This document shows positions 27,967-33,558 of a stretch of DNA of 33,558 nucleotides, in pieces. The stretch's first letter is position 1; the number at the start of each line of letters is the position of its first letter. Position numbers and translations under genes: made by a program. The DNA comes from Lachnospiraceae bacterium (GTDB taxonomy: Bacteria; Bacillota; Clostridia; Lachnospirales; Lachnospiraceae): the NCBI GenBank assembly GCA_017472325.1, contig JAFUQM010000051.1:1-33558 (forward strand), given 5' to 3'. The notes below the pieces were generated by a model. The model saw only the letters and a list, made by a program, of their open reading frames with translations. It made no database searches and was not told the DNA's origin.

Positions 27967-28542
27967 GTGAGTGATACAGACAATGGATTAGTGGTAGCCG
28001 GTTTTCTGTTTGGAACCAAAGAAGATGCTGAATTGGCAAAACAGGAAGAAGAAAAAGTAAAATATATAGAAAGTCACATGGATTATAAAAAGGTGGAGAA
28101 TGTAGAATCTATCTATCGGACAGCACTGGAGAAAAGAACTTTTAAAACACCAATTGGATTTTTGTACATGAAGCATCTGCAAAATTTCCTATGTAAACAT
28201 GACATATCAAATGTTCCGGATATTCCGATGTATCAGGAATTCTCTTCTAGCGCATTCGACAATGCTGATAAAGTCAAAGCGCGTATGGATTCTGCTTCCA
28301 AGAAGGATAAAGAAAAGCGGAAGTTGAGAGAAAAACTGGCATGGAGTTATCTCACTATCATGGCATTGGTAATGATAATTATTGCTTTGTTTGTTATTGC
28401 ATTTACATCGGACAATCCTAATATTTTAAATTATGAAAATTCATTACAGAATAGATATGCAGAGTGGGAAGATGATTTAAAAGAGAGAGAATCGATTGTA
28501 CGAGAAAAAGAACTTCTGTATGAAATTGAAGCAATAGAATAA
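27967..28542 (+). CDS. Small single-pass membrane protein of unknown function
   Basis: I do not recognise this 191-residue protein. The N-terminal half begins SDTDNGLVVAGFLFGT and continues charged and helical (EDAELAKQEEEKVKYIE, RTALEKRTFKTPIGFLYMKHLQ). A basic segment (SKKDKEKRKLREK) then precedes one membrane helix at about residues 129-149, and the last ~40 residues form a charged coiled helix. The basic side suggests a large cytoplasmic N-terminus and an external tail. The start is GTG 27967, with AAAGGAG 9 bases upstream; the longer in-frame ATG at 27910 would run through the hairpin and lacks a site. It may be co-transcribed with the chemoreceptor. Confidence 0.7.
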   Translation: MSDTDNGLVVAGFLFGTKEDAELAKQEEEKVKYIESHMDYKKVENVESIYRTALEKRTFKTPIGFLYMKHLQNFLCKHDISNVPDIPMYQEFSSSAFDNADKVKARMDSASKKDKEKRKLREKLAWSYLTIMALVMIIIALFVIAFTSDNPNILNYENSLQNRYAEWEDDLKERESIVREKELLYEIEAIE

Positions 28543-28554
28543 GGGACGTAGAAG

Positions 28555-28589
28555 AGCAATGCAGAAACCTATATTTTGCATTGCTTTTT
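28555..28589 (+). terminator. Terminator after the membrane protein gene
   Basis: AGCAATGCA (28555-28563) pairs with TGCATTGCT (28577-28585), followed by TTTT. Confidence 0.85.
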
Positions 28590-28729
28590 CTTCGAATAAG
28601 ACAGCTTACGAAGTGTGCTGTCGTTTTGTATATATGTTTTTTCAAAAATTCACATTTTCAACATATTTATAGTTTATACTAAACCAAAAGATGTCGATGA
28701 ATGATATAAATATAGAGAGGCAGAATACA

Positions 28730-29404
28730 ATGGAACAGTTAGAAATTTTAGTAGTTGATGATGAAAGCAGAATGCGCAAATTAGTGAAAGACTTCCTTCA
28801 GAAAAGCAATTATAAAGTAATAGAAGCTGAGGATGGAAGCCAGGCGATAGATATATTTTTTAATAATCAAAATATTGCATTAATCATACTGGATGTCATG
28901 ATGCCTAAAGTAGATGGCTGGCAAGTATGTAGAGAAATTCGTTCTTATTCAAAAGTACCAATTATCATGCTTACAGCCAAAGCAGATGAACGAGATGAAC
29001 TACAAGGATTCCAACTTGGTGTAGATGAATATATTGCAAAACCATTCAGTCCCAAAATTCTTGTTGCAAGAGTGGAAGCCATCCTTCGACGCACCAATCA
29101 AAGTAGTGGCGAGACAATTCTTGAAGCTGGTGGTATCACTGTAGATAAAGCCGCTCATGCTGTATTGATTGATGGAGAAGCCATTGATTTAAGCTACAAG
29201 GAATTTGAATTATTAGTCTATTTTATGGAGAACAAAGGCATTGCGCTTTCGAGAGAGAAGATACTCAACAGTGTATGGAATTATGACTATTTCGGTGATG
29301 CCAGAACGATAGACACTCATGTCAAAAAATTAAGAAGTAAGCTAAAAGATAAGGGCGAGTGCATTAAGACGATATGGGGATTAGGGTATAAACTGGAGGA
29401 GTAG
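28730..29404 (+). CDS. OmpR/PhoB-family response regulator
   Basis: This 224-residue two-component regulator has a receiver domain with the acidic pair in VVDDES, phospho-acceptor Asp55 in LIILDVMMPKVDG, the Thr of MLTAKAD and the Lys of IAKPFSP. The C-terminal winged-helix DNA-binding domain (about 127-224) ends with RTIDTHVKKLRSKLKDKG and TIWGLGYKLEE. The ATG at 28730 is chosen for AGAGAGG about 9 bases upstream; ATG 28691 has none. Its likely kinase is encoded at 30777-32237, with two genes in between. No clear promoter was found, only a TATACT at 28675-28680 with a poor -35. Confidence 0.93.
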   Translation: MEQLEILVVDDESRMRKLVKDFLQKSNYKVIEAEDGSQAIDIFFNNQNIALIILDVMMPKVDGWQVCREIRSYSKVPIIMLTAKADERDELQGFQLGVDEYIAKPFSPKILVARVEAILRRTNQSSGETILEAGGITVDKAAHAVLIDGEAIDLSYKEFELLVYFMENKGIALSREKILNSVWNYDYFGDARTIDTHVKKLRSKLKDKGECIKTIWGLGYKLEE

Positions 29405-29449
29405 CTGCGAGCAGCATTTGGAAAAGGTATATATTCATTATCAATCATC

Positions 29450-29473
29450 CCTGCCATGCGCAAGCCTGGCAGG
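29450..29473 (+). repeat. Hairpin in the gap behind the response regulator
   Basis: CCTGCCA (29450-29456) pairs with TGGCAGG (29467-29473) in a patch richer in GC than its surroundings. There is no T-run, so it may be a partial attenuator or processing site between the regulator gene and the three genes that follow. Confidence 0.4.
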
Positions 29474-29535
29474 TACACGATTGCCAGTAGCACCATCCCA
29501 AAAACAACTTTACAGTATATAACAAGGAGAAAACT

Positions 29536-29721
29536 ATGTTAATTAAAGATACGACAAAAGAACAAAGAATTGCGCTCATAAAGCAATGGATTCCGCAGGA
29601 TGATGGCCTTGATGATTGTGGTGGTATCGACCTTTGGGAAATGTATCGCGATTATATTGACGGTAAAAAAGAAATTGCAGAGATTAACGCAGAATTTAAA
29701 CCACAATATTTTACGGAATAA
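29536..29721 (+). CDS. Small conserved protein of unknown function (61 aa)
   Basis: A clear AAGGAG lies 6 bases before the ATG. The acidic soluble protein begins LIKDTTKEQRIALIKQWI and ends DYIDGKKEIAEINAEFKPQYF, a pattern I recall from many short Firmicute proteins without a proven role, some of them misleadingly labelled as purine biosynthesis proteins. No membrane segment or signal is seen. It sits between the regulator and the metallophosphoesterase gene, about 60 bases before the latter. Confidence 0.75.
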   Translation: MLIKDTTKEQRIALIKQWIPQDDGLDDCGGIDLWEMYRDYIDGKKEIAEINAEFKPQYFTE

Positions 29722-29781
29722 TAATATTGAACGCCAACGAACTTTCATAAATTATATTTTGAACGAAAAGAGGTGTGCATT

Positions 29782-30780
29782 TTGCAACTAATAAAGATAG
29801 CAAAAGCAATAAAATATATGTTAGGAACAGGTCTGCTTACATTTTGCCTAAGTGGATGTGCGGATGCAGATGAAGATATAACGGGTACAATGATGAATAG
29901 TACCAAACCGAAGGGAAATACACAAAGAGAACAAGAACTTCCCATTGATATAGATGTGGAAAAAATAACAATAGAGCTAAGCGGCGTGGAAGAAGAATAT
30001 AAATTGTTGTATGTTTCTGATTTACACATGATAATTTTGGATGAAGAAGTACTAGAAGAACATAAGACAGCAGTGGAACAACGGGTTGATTTTTTTTCGG
30101 CTCCGACAGGAGTAAATCCTATTGAGATTTGGGAAGGTTTACCACAATATCTGGATTCGTATCATGCGGATGCTGTTTTGTTTGGCGGTGATATGTTAGA
30201 TTACGCATCAACATCTAATATTCAGTGTTTACAGGAAGGATTGAATAATTTAACAACACCATATCTTTATGTAAGAGCCGATCATGATTATGGAAATCAT
30301 TATACAGGATTAGATGCTTCTTATATTAAAGATTTACATGGAAAGATGGATGGAGCTTTGGAAATTAGCCTGTTGGAGTTCCCGGATTTTTGCATTGTAG
30401 GTATTGATAATAATACATCTAATATTACGCCGGAGGGTTTGGCAAGATTCCGAGAGATTTATGCATTAGGTAAACCCATTATTTTGTTAACGCATGTTCC
30501 GATTGCTTCCCAATTTGATGATAGCCTGGCGGAACAGTCCAAGAAGGCTTGGCAGGATAGAGCACTCATATGGGGAAGTGGATATTATTACGAACCGGAT
30601 GCGAATACAAAGGAATTTTTGGATATGATTTATAGAGAAGATTCTCTTGTAAAAGAAATTTTATCAGGGCATTTACATTTTTCGTGGGATGGACCAATAT
30701 CTAATCAAGCATACGGGCATGTATTTGCACCTGCAATAAATGGCAGCATTGGATTAATTACAGTGAAAGGTACAGAATGA
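29782..30780 (+). CDS. Metallophosphoesterase lipoprotein
   Basis: This 332-residue protein has a lipoprotein signal with the lipobox LSGC (Cys about 26), a short linker, then a calcineurin-type phosphoesterase domain. Its motifs are VSDLH (Asp80, His82), FGGDMLD (Asp137), VRADHDYG in place of the usual GNHD (the metal-ligand Asn replaced by Asp167, His168 kept), LLTHVPI and SGHLH. It would act at the outer membrane face; the substrate is unknown. I chose TTG 29782, with AGGTG 6 bases upstream; a GTG at 29773 overlaps that site. Its stop overlaps the kinase start (ATGA), so the two are probably translated together. Confidence 0.82.
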   Translation: MQLIKIAKAIKYMLGTGLLTFCLSGCADADEDITGTMMNSTKPKGNTQREQELPIDIDVEKITIELSGVEEEYKLLYVSDLHMIILDEEVLEEHKTAVEQRVDFFSAPTGVNPIEIWEGLPQYLDSYHADAVLFGGDMLDYASTSNIQCLQEGLNNLTTPYLYVRADHDYGNHYTGLDASYIKDLHGKMDGALEISLLEFPDFCIVGIDNNTSNITPEGLARFREIYALGKPIILLTHVPIASQFDDSLAEQSKKAWQDRALIWGSGYYYEPDANTKEFLDMIYREDSLVKEILSGHLHFSWDGPISNQAYGHVFAPAINGSIGLITVKGTE

Positions 30781-32237
30781 AATATTCAATTAAGAAGCAA
30801 TTTTCTTTAATTTCCATTGGATTGATTGTTGGAACAGTATTTTTGTGCTGGTTGATTAACAGTACTTTATTGGAAAAATATTATTTACAGCATAAACAGG
30901 ATGCTCTGTTGATTGCTTATAAACAGATGAATGAGGCGGCACAGCAAGGGAAAGTGCTAAGTGAACAGTTTGATATTGAAATGCAGCGTATCTGTAATAA
31001 ATATAATATTGATGTTATTATCATAGATGCGAATGCTAATGTAATAAAGTCTTCTATTTCTGATGAAGAAGTGATTAAGAGAAACTTACTGGATTCCATA
31101 TTTGCAGATAATTCTGATAAAAAATTATTGCAGGAGACAGAAAATTACATTATACAGGATTCTTATGATGGCAGGACATCCACTGCATATATTGAAATGT
31201 GGGGTGTGCTGGATAATGGGAATATGTTCTTGTTGAGAAGTGCTAAAGCTGCTATTGAAGACAGTGTTGCAATTGCGAATCGCTTTCTTGCGTATATAGG
31301 AGTGATTGCTGTAGCTTGTAGTGGAATTCTGGCGTGGATTGTTTCGAGAAGAGTAACAGAACCGATTTTGGAGCTGACGAAAATATCGGAACAAATGATA
31401 CAATTGGACTTTGATGCCAAGTATGAGGGGAAGAGTAAAACAGAAATTGCGCTGCTTGGTGATAATATCAATAAACTTTCTGAGACATTGGAACAGACAA
31501 TCTCGGAATTAAAGACAGCCAATAATGAATTAGAAAAAGATATTGCACGTAAAAATGAAATTGATGAGATGCGTAAAGAATTCCTATCTAATGTATCTCA
31601 CGAATTAAAAACACCAATTGCATTGATACAAGGATATGCAGAAGGACTCAAGGAAGGTATCAATGACGAGGAAAATAAAGATTTCTATTGTGATGTTATT
31701 ATGGACGAGGCTGCCAAGATGAATGTTATGGTAAAAAAACTCCTTACACTCAATCAATTGGAGTTTGGTAATGATCCTGTTACAATGGAACGCTTTAATA
31801 TAGTAGATTTAATTCAAACGTATTTGCATTCGGCGGATATCTTGCTGAAACAAAATGATATAACGATAAAGTTTGAACAGACGATGCCAATTTATGTATG
31901 GGCAGACGAATTTAAAACAGAAGAAGTTTTTAATAATTATTTCACCAATGCCTTACATCATTGTGCGGCAGAAAAGATTATTCATATAAAACTGGAACAA
32001 AAAGAAGATAAAGTGCGAGTTAGTGTTTTTAATACAGGTATGCCATTACCGGAAGAAAGCATTCCGCATTTGTGGGAAAAATTTTATAAAGTAGATAAAG
32101 CTAGAACGAGAGAGTATGGTGGCAGTGGTGTGGGACTTTCTATTGTAAAAGCAATTATGGATTCCATGAACCAGGCATATGGTGTAAACAACTATACAAA
32201 TGGAGTAGAATTCTGGTTTGAACTTGCAACCCAGTAA
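30777..32237 (+). CDS. Sensor histidine kinase (OmpR-class partner)
   Basis: This 486-residue membrane kinase has a segment at about 10-30, an extracellular sensor domain of ~135 residues, a second segment at about 170-190, HAMP, a short coiled coil, and the H-box SNVSHELKTP with phospho-acceptor His275. The ATPase domain has an N-box NYFTNALHH, an F-box FYKVDKAR and G-box GGSGVGLSIVKAI. The C-terminal YGVNNYTNGVEFWFEL is typical of a clostridial kinase subfamily. The start overlaps the metallophosphoesterase stop by four bases. The regulator at 28730 is the likely partner. No clear terminator follows. Confidence 0.94.
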   Translation: MKYSIKKQFSLISIGLIVGTVFLCWLINSTLLEKYYLQHKQDALLIAYKQMNEAAQQGKVLSEQFDIEMQRICNKYNIDVIIIDANANVIKSSISDEEVIKRNLLDSIFADNSDKKLLQETENYIIQDSYDGRTSTAYIEMWGVLDNGNMFLLRSAKAAIEDSVAIANRFLAYIGVIAVACSGILAWIVSRRVTEPILELTKISEQMIQLDFDAKYEGKSKTEIALLGDNINKLSETLEQTISELKTANNELEKDIARKNEIDEMRKEFLSNVSHELKTPIALIQGYAEGLKEGINDEENKDFYCDVIMDEAAKMNVMVKKLLTLNQLEFGNDPVTMERFNIVDLIQTYLHSADILLKQNDITIKFEQTMPIYVWADEFKTEEVFNNYFTNALHHCAAEKIIHIKLEQKEDKVRVSVFNTGMPLPEESIPHLWEKFYKVDKARTREYGGSGVGLSIVKAIMDSMNQAYGVNNYTNGVEFWFELATQ

Positions 32238-32297
32238 ATTATTCTTAATAAAGAGCTTTGTAATAGGTAGAAAAATATTTAATTGATAAAAATACGG

Positions 32298-32326
32298 TTT
32301 GAATGTTTGCGGTTTAGTGTTATAAT
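32298..32326 (+). promoter_or_regulatory. Promoter of the lipoprotein gene
   Basis: Extended -10 TGTTATAAT (hexamer at 32321-32326), with a weak -35 TTTGAA (32298-32303) at 17 bases. The leader is about 70 bases. Confidence 0.6.
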
Positions 32327-32404
32327 AGAGATGTTGACATCATGCAAAGCAATGTATGACGTATTTTAAGTTAGAAACAATAACCGCATCAAAGGAGATA
32401 AAGT

Positions 32405-33154
32405 ATGAGACGGTGGAATAAAGTTGTGGCAGCTATGATGGTATGCATGACAATAGCATTGACAGGCTGTGCAGGAGAAATGCCAGATTTAACAGAAGAA
32501 GAGAATGCAATGGTCGCGGAATATGCAGCTGGACTTTTGTTAAAGTATGATAAAAATTATATGAATGCCTTACCTTCTGAGAAGCAATTGGCAGAAATAG
32601 AAGCTGTAGTGGAAGAAATAGAAGCTGATGCAGAGGAACAGACAGCAGAGATAGAAGAAAGTGTGGCAGAAGATGCGACAGTATCAGACAATGGAGTATT
32701 GACAGAAGAGACTGCGGAAACAGTAGAGGAAAAAGAGATTACCAATATTGGTATTTTCCTTGGACTAGATGGAATCAATATTGATTATGCTGGATATGAA
32801 CTGGCAACTTCATATATGGAAGGTGAAAGTGTAGCGTTTTCTCTTGATGCAACTCCTGGAAATCAGTTGTTGATTGTAAAGTTTGATATGACCAATACAG
32901 ATAGTGTTGATAAAGATGTAGATGTTCTAAATAGCGGAACAAAATTCCGTTTGATTCGTAACGGCGGAGCAAGACAAACTGCTTTATATACAATGCTGTT
33001 AAATGACTTATCTATTTATAAAGATACTGTGCTTGCGGGTTCGACGCAACAAGTGGTTTTGATATGTGAAGTTCCTGAGAGTGAAGCAGATATAGAAACA
33101 CTTTCCTTGTATATGGCTAATGGCTCAGATGCTGCCACTATAATGCTTGAATAA
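32405..33154 (+). CDS. Glu-rich lipoprotein of unknown function
   Basis: This 249-residue protein has a lipoprotein signal (lipobox LTGC, Cys about 22), a helical part, then a very acidic Glu/Ala-rich linker (about 65-115). The C-terminal beta-rich domain (about 115-249) has GNQLLIVKFDMTNTDSVDKDV, similar in style to immunoglobulin-like domains such as DUF4352 in surface lipoproteins; this is a resemblance only. A good AAAGGAG lies before the ATG. It has its own promoter and stands between the two-component locus and the rRNA leader. It could be a target of that two-component system, but nothing in the sequence proves it. Confidence 0.8.
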   Translation: MRRWNKVVAAMMVCMTIALTGCAGEMPDLTEEENAMVAEYAAGLLLKYDKNYMNALPSEKQLAEIEAVVEEIEADAEEQTAEIEESVAEDATVSDNGVLTEETAETVEEKEITNIGIFLGLDGINIDYAGYELATSYMEGESVAFSLDATPGNQLLIVKFDMTNTDSVDKDVDVLNSGTKFRLIRNGGARQTALYTMLLNDLSIYKDTVLAGSTQQVVLICEVPESEADIETLSLYMANGSDAATIMLE

Positions 33155-33280
33155 AACAATATTTTGCAAAATCAACATAAGAATAGAACATATTGTGACA
33201 TATTCCGACGTCTGGAAACCGCATAAAATGGGCGTTTCTACAAAAAATAAAAAAATATTTAAAAAAATTAAAAATAATTG

Positions 33281-33309
33281 TTGACAACCTGGAATTGTGA
33301 TGATATACT
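33281..33309 (+). promoter_or_regulatory. Strong rRNA-type promoter
   Basis: Consensus -35 TTGACA (33281-33286), 17-base spacer, -10 TATACT (33304-33309). The 40 bases upstream are almost pure A/T (33239-33280), as in an UP element. This is the strongest-looking promoter in the window. Confidence 0.75.
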
Positions 33310-33558
33310 AAGTTTCGTTGCTGAGGCAAACACATAAGCAACAAAAAATCTTCTAATGAAGAAGAACATTAATGAACCTTGACAAATAAACAGTAATGCA
33401 ACCCTGAAAATTCTAAAAGAGAAAATCCAAATAAGATTTGGAGAGCAAAGACAAAGAAATTTGTTTTTGAAAAGAATTGTTCAGAGAACGAACAGATTGT
33501 GAAAAACAATCCCAAACAGTAATAACGGTAAAATTAGCTAGAGTTAGTTTTGACCGGA
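33310..33558 (+). other. Probable rRNA operon leader (16S just beyond the window)
   Basis: Nearly 250 bases follow the strong promoter without a plausible gene. The region contains small hairpins (GTTGCT/AGCAAC at 33317-33342, TCCAAAT/ATTTGGA at 33426-33442, GATTG/CAATC near 33495-33511) and ends GTTTTGACCGGA. From memory this resembles the sequence just before 16S rRNA in Lachnospiraceae. The 16S gene is not present here, so this stays an inference. Confidence 0.6.

Noticed and set aside
26655..28019. Two long minus-strand frames inside the chemoreceptor gene
   Set aside because: The Ala/Glu/Thr-rich coiled coil gives long stop-free antisense frames; their Ser/Val/Leu-rich text shows no domain.
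33379..33384. Second TTGACA in the rRNA leader as a tandem promoter
   Set aside because: No -10-like hexamer lies 16-18 bases downstream.
1..33558. CRISPR arrays, tRNA genes, prophage or known defence cassettes
   Set aside because: I found no regularly spaced repeats, no tRNA cloverleaf apart from tmRNA, and no phage structural or restriction genes in the window.

Overview
The window reads as a chromosomal piece of a low-GC Gram-positive anaerobe of the Clostridia, most likely a Lachnospiraceae-type gut bacterium. Signs are the AT-rich composition, strong AGGAGG-type ribosome binding sites, TTGACA/TATAAT promoters with 17-base spacers, U-tailed hairpin terminators, lipobox lipoproteins and the secG-rnr-smpB-ssrA gene order. 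This assignment is an inference from sequence style and not from a database match.

Left part (1-4.6 kb): the 3' part of a membrane c-di-GMP protein (solute-binding domain, one membrane segment, degenerate GGDEF, intact EAL), then a complete IS1182-type insertion sequence with 22-base inverted ends (2114-3951), then about 650 bases of decayed DNA holding a recognisable pseudogene.

Core part (4.7-21.4 kb): an exported ComEC-like metallo-beta-lactamase protein with the ribosome-rescue GTPase HflX; a convergent CDF cation transporter; the glycolytic enzymes GpmI and enolase; a five-gene oligopeptide ABC transporter operon (oppBCDF, then oppA on its own promoter) with a long structured leader; and the quality-control block secG, rnr, smpB and ssrA (tmRNA).

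Right part (21.4-33.6 kb): an FAD-dependent amine-oxidase-like enzyme directly downstream of tmRNA; a convergent pair on the minus strand (radical SAM/SPASM protein and a large polytopic membrane protein), probably envelope-related; a Cache-HAMP chemoreceptor with a small membrane protein behind it; a two-component system whose response regulator and histidine kinase are separated by a tiny conserved protein and a metallophosphoesterase lipoprotein; a Glu-rich lipoprotein; and, at the edge, a strong promoter with a leader that looks like the start of an rRNA operon (16S itself would lie just outside).

Most of the window is ordinary housekeeping and transport. The parts most worth a second look are the promoter/terminator/inverted-repeat architecture ahead of opp, the split two-component locus with its metallophosphoesterase, the FAD enzyme/radical SAM/membrane protein neighbourhood, and the possible masking of the rnr ribosome binding site.
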